Below, piece after piece: positions 52,528 through 60,084 of a DNA stretch of 64,000 nucleotides. A model generated the notes under the pieces. That model worked only from the letters and a program-made list of their open reading frames with translations. It made no database searches and was not told the origin of the DNA. Origin of the DNA: an uncultured Collinsella sp. (GTDB taxonomy: Bacteria; Actinomycetota; Coriobacteriia; Coriobacteriales; Coriobacteriaceae); contig CAUGJE010000003.1 in NCBI GenBank assembly GCA_959599915.1, positions 1 through 64,000 on the forward strand, written 5' to 3'. Numbering within the stretch: position 1 is the first letter of the stretch; every line of letters begins with the position of its first letter. Both the position numbers and the translations under genes were made by a program.

Positions 52528-53880
52528 ATGGCAGACGAGCGTTCTGTTGGTGAGCTGCTCGACGAGCTGTTTGGCTTTGAGTCGGTGGCCAAGCGGCAGA
52601 CGGCGCTTGAGCAGTACGATCGCGGGGAGTTGGTGCGCAATGCGCGCTCCCGCGAGCTGCTGGGCGTGCTTAGGGGCGTCGAGGCTGCCGAGCACGCTGC
52701 GCGCGAGTCTGCCGTGCGGGCTGTTGACGGGTATGTTCGCCGTGTTGAGGGCGCTGCGCTTGCACGCGCTCGTAAGCAGGCAGGTGTTGTGGGCCCGCTG
52801 CAGATGGAGCGCCGCTATGCTGCCTTTTTGCGCATGGAGGACAAGGCCGAGCTGTTGACCCGTCTGGAGCAGACACTTGCGTTTATCGAGGTAAAGCTGC
52901 GCGCCAATACGGCGGACAGGGTTCGTGCGGCATACGATGCCGCGGAGGCTTTGGTGTTGCGGGGCGTGGCGCGCCTGAGTGACGTGCGCGTTGTGGATGC
53001 CGTGCCCCTGGATGCCGATCTGCTATGCACGCAGTTGGAGCAACTGCGTTGCGCCGCCGACGCAACGGACCTTGCCGGCATGATTACGGCGACGTTTGAG
53101 TCCGAGCTGAGCGCGACCGGACCGCAGGGTGTTGACGAGCTTGCTGGTGGTGTTGCCGGCGACGTAGCACTGAAGCGCGAGCTGACTAACGTGCGCGGCG
53201 CTGCGCAGCGAGCGCGCTTGGCAGCCCAAGCGTACCGGGCCGAACGCGCTGCCCGCGTTGCAGGGAGCACGGTGGAGCCGGTATCGTTGCCGGGGCTTGT
53301 TTGCATTACGTGCGAGACGGGGTGCGATGCCGGGGAGCTTGCCGAGTTGCTCGCTCAGGTTAAGAAGTCGTTTGAGACCTATAGGCGCGTTGTTGCCGAC
53401 GGTGGGTTGTTCCGTGCCTTTGGCGCTGGTTCGCTGCACGGGATTTGCCGCGGCAGTAGTTATTTCGACTACGATGATCGGTTTGACGAAGACGTGTTGG
53501 TGGGTGAGTACGATGGTGTTACCAGGCATAATGTTCGGCGCGAGGTTGCGATTCCCGAGCTTGTGGACGAGGCTTCGGCCGACGGCGGCGACTCTCTCGA
53601 AGTTGCCGTGGCGCGCATGCGCGAGTTTAACGGACGGCGCTATGATGGAGTGCTGGACGAGGATCCTGCGCGCCATGTGAATGCGTTTTGGTATGGACTC
53701 AAAAAGCTCAGCCAGTATTGCGAGGCCGCTGTGCGTGTGGATGAGCGCGCTTGGGATTGCTTTATCGATAAGGTTCAGTTTGCCTATGACGAGCCCGCGG
53801 GGCGCTTGGCCACGCAGATGGACGACAAACAGGTTGCGGCTTTCGTTGCAGCCGTGAATGTGCTCGGCGCTGCTGAGTAG
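52528..53880 (+). CDS. Unrecognised protein downstream of brxL
   Basis: A 450-residue protein I do not recognise. It is Ala/Arg/Glu-rich and mostly helical to about residue 250, then has an apparently globular part with CITCETGC (two CxxC-like Cys pairs), SSYFDYDDRFDEDVLVGEYDG and HVNAFWYGLKKLSQYCEAAV. No membrane segment or signal peptide is present. TAAGGAGG lies 7 bases before ATG 52528; the ORF open to 52411 is a shadow of the brxL end. It begins 73 bases after brxL on the same strand, without a terminator between, so it may belong to the BREX transcript as an accessory factor. Confidence 0.7.
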   Translation: MADERSVGELLDELFGFESVAKRQTALEQYDRGELVRNARSRELLGVLRGVEAAEHAARESAVRAVDGYVRRVEGAALARARKQAGVVGPLQMERRYAAFLRMEDKAELLTRLEQTLAFIEVKLRANTADRVRAAYDAAEALVLRGVARLSDVRVVDAVPLDADLLCTQLEQLRCAADATDLAGMITATFESELSATGPQGVDELAGGVAGDVALKRELTNVRGAAQRARLAAQAYRAERAARVAGSTVEPVSLPGLVCITCETGCDAGELAELLAQVKKSFETYRRVVADGGLFRAFGAGSLHGICRGSSYFDYDDRFDEDVLVGEYDGVTRHNVRREVAIPELVDEASADGGDSLEVAVARMREFNGRRYDGVLDEDPARHVNAFWYGLKKLSQYCEAAVRVDERAWDCFIDKVQFAYDEPAGRLATQMDDKQVAAFVAAVNVLGAAE

Positions 53881-53907
53881 GGGCCTGATCCGGTAGGGGG
53901 TTTCACC

Positions 53908-54099
53908 ATGAAGATCGATGTTGATGTTGACCAGCTGCGCGAGAGTTTACTCGACCGTGCGGGGAGTGCAGCCGGCGTGGGCTTTCCAGTCGCTATGCTC
54001 GACGTAATGGATATCGAGGACGAGTCGCCCCAAGAGCTCCTAGCCCGAGCCGAACGCGAAGGCCTCGACCTCCGCGATTTTGCCGTTGACGATGACTAG
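53908..54099 (+). CDS. Small acidic protein, unknown
   Basis: A 63-residue acidic protein (MKIDVDVDQLRESLLDRAGSAAGVGFPVAMLDVMDIEDESPQELLARAEREGLDLRDFAVDDD is its overall character: helical, Asp/Glu-rich). GGGGGTTTCACC precedes the ATG, and it starts 27 bases after the preceding gene. Pairing of a small acidic protein with a larger Arg-rich one might suggest a binding partner or inhibitor; this is only inference. Confidence 0.6.
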   Translation: MKIDVDVDQLRESLLDRAGSAAGVGFPVAMLDVMDIEDESPQELLARAEREGLDLRDFAVDDD

Positions 54100-54112
54100 G
54101 AATGTGACAAGG

Positions 54113-54136
54113 GTAGCTAATTTGGGACGGGCGTCT
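54113..54136 (+). repeat. Direct repeat unit, first copy
   Basis: GTAGCTAATTTGGGACGGGC plus GTCT recurs with one mismatch at 54373-54396. This copy lacks the right stem arm of the hairpin. Confidence 0.65.
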
Positions 54137-54222
54137 GCATCCACAGCTGCTCAAAATGCACGATAAGCCGTCGCAATGGAGTCTAATGAGTTCGCGACAG
54201 TTCTATTTTGACTGCACGCTGG

Positions 54223-54345
54223 CTAAGTGAGTAGGCTTTATTGCAAATCCTGAGCACACGACAAATTCGCTTCAACAAACCCGCAGGTCACAGAGTTGTG
54301 CTTTGGTGACGTGGTCGGCGATTCGGCAAAAGTCTACTCACTTAG
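54223..54345. mobile_element. Small element with imperfect terminal inverted repeats
   Basis: CTAAGTGAGTAGGCTTTATTGC (54223-54244) is the imperfect reverse complement of 54326-54345 (GCAAAAGTCTACTCACTTAG). The 81-bp interior has no ORF. It lies between the two copies of the 24-bp direct repeat at 54113 and 54373. MITE-like, or a large hairpin. Confidence 0.45.
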
Positions 54346-54372
54346 TTTTGCGAGACGCAAATTGCCCGCAAT

Positions 54373-54405
54373 GTAGCTAATTTGGGACGGGGGTCTTTTA
54401 GCTAC
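54373..54405 (+). repeat. GGGAC-loop hairpin repeat
   Basis: Stem GTAGCTAA (54373-54380) / TTAGCTAC (54398-54405) with the 17-nt loop TTTGGGACGGGGGTCTT. Confidence 0.7.
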
Positions 54406-54453
54406 CTGTACCTCCCCTAGAGGCTAGGTAGGAATTGCGGCAACGTTACGCAT

Positions 54454-54521
54454 AAAAAATGCCGGGGGGATCCCCCGGCCCTTGACTGCCCTCCATAAAG
54501 GAACGCAATCCATTTATACCA
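54454..54521 (-). ncRNA. Promoter-hairpin-terminator unit B (possible small RNA)
   Basis: On the minus strand: extended -10 TGGTATAAA (54521-54513), then a short hairpin (54507-54487), then GCCGGGGGATCCCCCCGGC (54479-54461) and six T. The predicted RNA is about 53 nt. It also ends the DUF3800 transcript. A diverged copy with the same order is at 55242-55314. Confidence 0.5.
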
Positions 54522-54544
54522 TGGTTGCGATAAGAACGGCTGGC

Positions 54545-55221
54545 TCACTCGATTCTCTTTTTCCTCAGCTTCTTGACGAAGTTCTTTTTGAATGGGGCAA
54601 TCGAGCCGAAGAATTCCGTGTCTGTTTTGGTCGCTGTCCCATTCTGGAATTTAAGGAGCGTGAGCTCAATTCCGCAAATATAGTCGGCGACCTGGGAGAG
54701 TCGGTATGTCTTGGGCGAAGCGTCGCGATATACCGTGGCCTTTTGGGAAATGGCCTTCTCGATAGCACCATGAAGTGCTCGCGTTACAACGCTTTGGCCT
54801 CCGTCGTAGTAGATCTTAACGTGGTCAAAGCTCTGTATATACGCCAAGTGATCTCTGAGAAATATTGTTACGTCGCGCTCGATCTTTGCGGAGAGCTTTT
54901 GCGGTTCGTAAAGGCCCTGTTTCTTATCGTAGATGAAGGGCTGATAGGTGATGGGGGAGCGGTCTACAAACTGGCGGAATAGGCTGAGCTGTTTCTTTCT
55001 GTTGCGAATGTTGACCCATTGATAATCATCGTGACCAGTGAGAAGAGGCCCAAAATGAAATGGCATAATATCGAGCTCGCAGTCTTTAACGTTGCGCTCG
55101 TATGGGCGATATTTGCATTTAGCTCTATTGCCTGCTCATGAAAAACAAGGGTAACGATGTAGTAGCGAGATACGGGACCCGCGTCACCAGATTCGTCGAT
55201 AAAGATCGACAGTTCCGTCAT
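54545..55221 (-). pseudogene. DUF3800 protein gene with a frameshift
   Basis: The frame from ATG 55221 reads MTELSIFIDESGDAGPVSRYYIVTLVFHEQAIELNANIAH and then loses the family sequence; the second frame, from about 55097, continues YERNVKDCELDIMPFHFGPLLTGHDDYQWVN to RLSQVADYICGIELTLLKF. Joined they give about 225 residues of the DUF3800 family (N-terminal DESGD, C-terminal Q-x-A-D-Y), which has an RNase H-like fold by prediction. A single missing base near 55094-55098 explains the break, whether a real mutation, programmed frameshift or assembly error. GGAGGT precedes ATG 55221. Function unknown; AT-rich, so likely acquired. Confidence 0.8.
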
Positions 55222-55241
55222 GAGGTGACCTCCAATTACGC

Positions 55242-55314
55242 AAAAAAAATGCCGGGGGGAAGCCCCCGGCTCTTGGAGGTCCCTCTATTCGAGGGTACCA
55301 ACCCTTTTATACCA
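55242..55314 (-). ncRNA. Promoter-hairpin-terminator unit A (possible small RNA)
   Basis: On the minus strand: extended -10 TGGTATAAA (55314-55306), hairpin GGTACCCTC-GAATA-GAGGGACC (55299-55278), then GCCGGGGGCTTCCCCCCGGC (55270-55251) and eight T. Predicted RNA is about 58 nt. The DUF3800 gene starts 21 bases after the T run, so its expression would need read-through. Confidence 0.5.
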
Positions 55315-55426
55315 CGAGACGAGGAGTCTATTCAAGTAGAAATTATAATAAGCAAACACATGTTCGTCAATCTACCTGCGGGTATAGGAATACAAGGAGG
55401 GGCTGGGGTAGCTGTGCCTCTGGCCC

Positions 55427-57028
55427 CTATGACGCCAGCGTGGCGATGACGGCTTCGTCGCCGGCGTATATTAGGGTGTTGCCATCGGGGATGATCGTTT
55501 GGCCTTCGCGCTTGAGCATCACCACGATAAACGGGTGCTTGCCCTGCGGCACGTCGCGCAGGCGCTGACCGGCCAGGCGACCGTGGAGCGTCACGGTGAC
55601 CTCGCGCAGCGTAACCTCGGCACGCTCTTCGAACGTTGGGGCTGCCATCACCAGAAGGTCGCCTTCCTCGATGACGGTATCGCCGTTGGGCAGTACCGGG
55701 TGCGCCCCGTCGCGCAGCACCAAGACCACGAGCATGTCCGTCGCGCTGCCAATATCGGCGAGCGAGCGCCCGGCAAACGGATGGCCAGCGCCCACCTTGA
55801 GCTTTACAAACGACATGCCGTCCTCGTCGCGGTAGTCGTTAAAGGTGCGGCGCACGTCGCCGGCCGCATCGATCATATCGAGTTTCTTCGCCACCGCCGG
55901 CAGTAGCGAACCCTGCACCACAATGCTCGATACGGCAATCACAAACACCAGGTCAAATAGGTCGTGTCCGCCGGGAACGCCGGCCACCACAGCAAAGAGG
56001 CTAAAGAAGACCGAAGCCGCGCCGCGCAAGCCCGCCCAGCTTACGAGCGCAACCTGGCGAGGGCTCGTCTTAAAGGGCGCCAGCAGCAGACCGACGGCGA
56101 TGGGGCGGCTCGCAAAGAGCATAAACGCCATGAGCGCAAGGCCGGGTAGCAGCATTTGCGGCAGGCGCGCGGGCGTGACGAGCAGGCCGAGCAAGAAGAA
56201 GATCGTCATCTCGGCCATCTCGGTAAGGGTGTCAAAGAAGTGCGCCATCTCGACCTTGCCGGTGATGTCGCTCGCGCCCAGCACAATGCCTGCCAGGTAT
56301 ACGGCCAAAAAGCCGTTGCCGCCCAGGTAGCTCGGCAGTGCGTAGGCGACGATCGCCACGGCGAACAAAAAGATAGTCTGCGCGCCCTCGGCCGTTGCGT
56401 GTGCGCGCTCAATCAGGCGGCTGGATATCCAGCCGATGGCAAGGCCCAGCCCCACGCCCAGGATGATCTGCTTGGCCAGCAGCACGGGAATGTCGATGTT
56501 GCCACCCGCCGCGAGGGTGGCGAGTACCGCGGTGAGCATGTAGGCGACGGGGTCGTTGGAGCCCGATTCGACCTCGAGCAGCGAGTCGGTGCCGCCCTTT
56601 AGCGACAGGTTGTGCTCGCGCAGCACGCTAAAGACGCTCGCCGCGTCGGTCGACGCCACGACCGAGCCCAGCAGCAGGCCGCCGATCCAGTCGAAGCCCA
56701 GCACAAAGTGGGCGAACACGCCGGTGATGCCTGCGGTGATGACGACGCCGAGCGTGCTCAGCAGCACCGCCGGCGCGGCGACGGGCTTGGCGCGGTCTAT
56801 GTTGGTGTTAAAGCCGCCGTAGAACATGATGAACAATAGCGCCGTGCTGCAGACGGTTTCGGTGAGTGCGTAGTCGCTAAAGTCGATATGCGCCGGGCCG
56901 TTGACGCCCAACAGCATGCCGAGCGCGATAAAGATAAGCAGGGTGGGGAAGGGGAGCTTTTTGCCGATGGGTTTGATGGTCAGGCACAAAATGATGACGA
57001 GGCCGATAAAAAGAAGGATCTGGTTCAT
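55427..57028 (-). CDS. Potassium/proton antiporter, NhaP2/CvrA type
   Basis: A 533-residue CPA1-family antiporter. About 12-13 membrane segments span residues 1-385, with the ion-site signatures GGLLLGSVVASTDAASVFSVL and ESGSNDPVAYML (the Asp pair). A cytoplasmic RCK_C/TrkA_C-like domain follows (KLKVGAGHPFAGRSLADIG..., about 400-465), then a second regulatory stretch (LHGRLAGQRLRDVPQGKHPFIVVMLKREGQTIIPDG). It exchanges K+ or Na+ for H+. AGGAG lies upstream of the ATG. The gene is single. Confidence 0.9.
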   Translation of the reverse strand: MNQILLFIGLVIILCLTIKPIGKKLPFPTLLIFIALGMLLGVNGPAHIDFSDYALTETVCSTALLFIMFYGGFNTNIDRAKPVAAPAVLLSTLGVVITAGITGVFAHFVLGFDWIGGLLLGSVVASTDAASVFSVLREHNLSLKGGTDSLLEVESGSNDPVAYMLTAVLATLAAGGNIDIPVLLAKQIILGVGLGLAIGWISSRLIERAHATAEGAQTIFLFAVAIVAYALPSYLGGNGFLAVYLAGIVLGASDITGKVEMAHFFDTLTEMAEMTIFFLLGLLVTPARLPQMLLPGLALMAFMLFASRPIAVGLLLAPFKTSPRQVALVSWAGLRGAASVFFSLFAVVAGVPGGHDLFDLVFVIAVSSIVVQGSLLPAVAKKLDMIDAAGDVRRTFNDYRDEDGMSFVKLKVGAGHPFAGRSLADIGSATDMLVVLVLRDGAHPVLPNGDTVIEEGDLLVMAAPTFEERAEVTLREVTVTLHGRLAGQRLRDVPQGKHPFIVVMLKREGQTIIPDGNTLIYAGDEAVIATLAS

Positions 57029-57281
57029 GGATGGTGTCCGCTCCTGGGTGGTTGGCGTGGCACGGTTAGTTGTCTGCGGTTATTTGTACCCAAAGATGGT
57101 GGGTTTATGGGGTTGGATTGCGGGCGTGCGCGATATCGTCATAGACGGCTGCCGTCTTTGCCTCTGCTCGGAAACCCTTTCCAGCTTTATTGCAACGGAG
57201 TACAATGGGTAACGTTTAAGTTCAACTTGAAGTTTTAGTTGCGGCGCCGGGCTTTGGCCGCAATGCAAGGAGAGGCGTACC

Positions 57282-58121
57282 ATGGCGATCTATGTGACAT
57301 CTGATGCTCACGGGCACGTGCGTGCGCTTGACGAGGCCCTGTCTAAGATTTCGCTGGCGTCCGACGACACGCTGTACGTGCTGGGCGACATGATCGATCG
57401 CGGGCCCGATCCGGTCGGCGTTATTAAGCTCGTGCGCTCGCTGCCCAACGCCCTCGTGCTCAAGGGCAATCACGAGCAGATCATGCTCGATGCCATCATT
57501 GGCCAGGATCCGCTCGATGCCGAGACCTGGGATATCAACGGTGGCTGGACGACGCGCGAGCAGCTCAACGACATGGAATTTGACGCATACGAGGAGCTCG
57601 TGCGATGGATGGCCGCGCTGCCGCTCTACGCGGTGGCCGAGACCGAGGAGCGCCCGTATCTGCTGGTACATGCTGGAATCGAGATGAAGGCGGCGCGCGC
57701 GTTTTTGCTTGAGCATGGCGTCGATTGTGCCGATGGCGTTGGAGCGGTGGGTGCCGATCGCGAGCTGCTGCAGCAGATGCTCGCGGTGCAGTCGGCCGAT
57801 GACCTGCTGTGGATTCGTCACGGCTATTGGGATGCGCCGACCGGGCTGCTTTCTGCCGGGGGCAAGGGTCCGGTCGTGGTGAGCGGTCACACGCCAACGG
57901 TGTCGCTCGGGCGTTATTGCGAGGTCGGTGGTCTTGCGGGGCTCGATGAGGAGTCGGGCCGCGGGCAGATCGTGCGCCTGGGCGGCGAGGATGCCGCCGG
58001 TGTGCCCGATCGCATCGACATCGACTGCGCTGCCGCCACCGGCTCCGAGTTCGGTCGCGTGGGCATCCTGCGGCTCGATGATGGGGCGGAGTTCTACGCG
58101 AATATTCGCCCCGGGGAATAA
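57282..58121 (+). CDS. Metallophosphoesterase, PrpA-like Ser/Thr phosphatase family
   Basis: A 279-residue calcineurin-like phosphoesterase. Metal and phosphate ligands are visible in order: SDAHGH (Asp-His), LGDMIDRGPD, LKGNHEQIML, LVHAGIEM and VSGHTPTV. This is the order of PrpA/PrpB and Ap4A-type enzymes. The C-terminus has ID(I)DCAAATGSEFGRVGILRLDDG, as in PPP-family bacterial phosphatases. Substrate (phosphoprotein or dinucleotide) not determined. AAGGAG lies 10 bases before the ATG. Confidence 0.92.
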   Translation: MAIYVTSDAHGHVRALDEALSKISLASDDTLYVLGDMIDRGPDPVGVIKLVRSLPNALVLKGNHEQIMLDAIIGQDPLDAETWDINGGWTTREQLNDMEFDAYEELVRWMAALPLYAVAETEERPYLLVHAGIEMKAARAFLLEHGVDCADGVGAVGADRELLQQMLAVQSADDLLWIRHGYWDAPTGLLSAGGKGPVVVSGHTPTVSLGRYCEVGGLAGLDEESGRGQIVRLGGEDAAGVPDRIDIDCAAATGSEFGRVGILRLDDGAEFYANIRPGE

Positions 58122-58128
58122 CCTTGTT

Positions 58129-58150
58129 CCGCCGTTCTACCGAACGGCGG
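58129..58150 (+). terminator. Hairpin after the phosphatase gene
   Basis: CCGCCGTTC (58129-58137) pairs with GAACGGCGG (58142-58150); no T run follows, so termination is only possible. The 165 bases to the next gene hold GTACGGAAGTACG-type small dyads and no gene. Confidence 0.45.
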
Positions 58151-58316
58151 CCACGTTGATGCTGCGCAGCCCCGAAGCACCCCATCTTGTCGCTCAAACC
58201 GTCGTTCGCGTACGGAAGTACGCGTCGCTCCTCTTTCGCGCCAACCTGGGGCACTTTGAGACTGCTCGCTGTCGGTGCCAAAACATCGACGTTTCTTTTC
58301 TTCAAATTGATTCGAA

Positions 58317-59900
58317 TTAGGCGCCGTACGGGTTGCGGTCGCGTTCTATGCGCTGGCGAATGTGGGCGTATTCGACAATCAACAGCACCAGGAGTAGGGC
58401 CATGATGGCTAGGTAGCTCACCACAGCGCCCATCAGACCCAGTAGCTTAATCAGGATCACCGGCAGCACCACGCTTACGGCGAAGCAGATCAGGTAGATC
58501 TTGGTGACGTCTCCAGCGTGGCGCAGCACCGTGATAATGGCGTAGATAAAATCGATGGCCGCGGTTACGCCGCCGGCGACGACCATCAGCAGCGCCAGCG
58601 TACGGTAGCGTTCAAAGCTGAGGCCGTACATAAAGCTCATGAGGGGAATACCGGGACCTGCCATAAATGCGGCGCACACGCCGGTGATGACCACGATCAG
58701 CGCCATAACGGCAACAATAATCAGGTCAAAGCGACGACGCTTGCGAGGATTAGCCCAAATGCTCGACAAGCGCAGGAGCTGCGGTTTATAGATAAATCCA
58801 ATGCTCAACAAAATGGCCTGCGCCGGAAAAAACAGTGCATTAAAGTACAGCTGATATTTGTATGCCAGCGTGCCCTCCATCACAAACTTGGGCATGCTCT
58901 CGATAAGGTTGAACAGGAACAGCGCACCAAAGAGCGGGGCGCACTGGACAAACAGGTGGCCAGCCTCGCGCAGACTCATGCGGCGTGATTTTTCGGTTTC
59001 GAGCAGGGCGAGCGGGGCGGTGACCAGTACGAGCGAGGCAATCGCGGCGATGCCCATGGCCATGGCCGCGATGGGCATGCTGCGCGTGAGGAACAGTGCC
59101 ACGCTAAAGACCGCGATGACGCCGGCGGAACGCAGCGTTTGGCTCATGCCTGCCAAATAGAGCTTGTCGGCCTGCTGCAGGCGGCCCTCGTACACGTCGG
59201 CGATGCCGTCGATCACCTTATAGAGGTAGACGCCCAGGCCGATCGTGGCCATCTGCGCATCGTAGCCGCGGGCGCTGCTGTATACCAGGCCGCATGCCAG
59301 CGCGAGCGCTCCACAAAGCCAGCGGTTGAGCTGGTAGGAGGCAAAGGACGTCTTTTCGTCGATGTCCGAGACCTGGAAATTGCGCACGCCGTAGTTGCAC
59401 GCGATCATGATGAGCGTGCCGGTGACAAAGGCGATGGAGAATTTGCCTGCTTCTTCGGCGCCCACGAGCTGCGTAGACACGATGGTGAGCAGCGGAAATG
59501 CCAAGCCCCACACGGCGGTGCCGAGGGTGTTCCAAAGATAGTCGCGACTGGTGGCGTGCTCCTCGTATTCCGCTTCCTGCATGGAGAAGCCGCCGCCGTA
59601 GACGGCACCGAGCAGACGGTTCCACCAAGCGTTGACCATGCGGCGGACGGGGCCGGGCTCCCGATCGCGTTCGCGCCGGCGACGGCGCGTGGCCTGGCTG
59701 CTGTCGGGGCCGCCGGCGTTGCGCTGGCTCAGCTCCTGGATGCGCGCGAGCTCTTCGGCCGTGTGGGAGGCGGGGAACAGGCCATTCTCGATGCGTCCGC
59801 CCTGGGCCCTTGCGGTGCCGCTGCCCGCTACGGCGGGGTCGGCGACGCCATTGCGGCGGGCGATGGCGCGGCGAATGCTATCGAGGGGCGTGATGCTCAA
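58317..59900 (-). CDS. Polysaccharide flippase-like membrane protein
   Basis: A 527-residue protein with 12-14 membrane segments from about residue 120 on, in the MOP superfamily of polysaccharide/lipid-linked oligosaccharide flippases (Wzx/MurJ-like). An unusual N-terminal cytoplasmic tail of about 95 residues is charged and low-complexity (RRRRRERDREPGPVRR). It is preceded by GAAAGGA 7 bases before a TTG start at 59900, an unusual start. No glycosyltransferase genes are adjacent, so its cargo is unknown. Confidence 0.8.
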   Translation of the reverse strand: MSITPLDSIRRAIARRNGVADPAVAGSGTARAQGGRIENGLFPASHTAEELARIQELSQRNAGGPDSSQATRRRRRERDREPGPVRRMVNAWWNRLLGAVYGGGFSMQEAEYEEHATSRDYLWNTLGTAVWGLAFPLLTIVSTQLVGAEEAGKFSIAFVTGTLIMIACNYGVRNFQVSDIDEKTSFASYQLNRWLCGALALACGLVYSSARGYDAQMATIGLGVYLYKVIDGIADVYEGRLQQADKLYLAGMSQTLRSAGVIAVFSVALFLTRSMPIAAMAMGIAAIASLVLVTAPLALLETEKSRRMSLREAGHLFVQCAPLFGALFLFNLIESMPKFVMEGTLAYKYQLYFNALFFPAQAILLSIGFIYKPQLLRLSSIWANPRKRRRFDLIIVAVMALIVVITGVCAAFMAGPGIPLMSFMYGLSFERYRTLALLMVVAGGVTAAIDFIYAIITVLRHAGDVTKIYLICFAVSVVLPVILIKLLGLMGAVVSYLAIMALLLVLLIVEYAHIRQRIERDRNPYGA

Positions 59901-60040
59901 AGCGGGGTCCTTTCTATTGCTGCGCTCTAGTATAGACGCGACGGTGTTCGCTCGTGTTTTTGAACGGATTGTTCAATATTTTCGGCAGGCGGCTGTAATT
60001 TGTCGGTAAGTGTGCGGTATCCTGTTGAAGTTTTGTGACA

Positions 60041-60049
60041 CCCCCCCCC
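60041..60049 (+). repeat. Nine-C homopolymer tract upstream of lctP
   Basis: Nine C lie 36-44 bases before the lctP start, in the presumed 5' leader or promoter. Length change could alter expression, but no reading frame depends on it. Confidence 0.6.
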
Positions 60050-60084
60050 GATGCCGCCCACGCGGCACCAAGGAGCTTCTACCT

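Noticed and set aside
54113..54405. CRISPR array suggested by repeats near the BREX edge
   Set aside because: Only two 24-bp copies 260 bp apart, no regular spacers and no cas genes.
54482..54982. 166-codon plus-strand frame over the DUF3800 region
   Set aside because: Antisense to the two frames that together give a recognisable DUF3800 protein.
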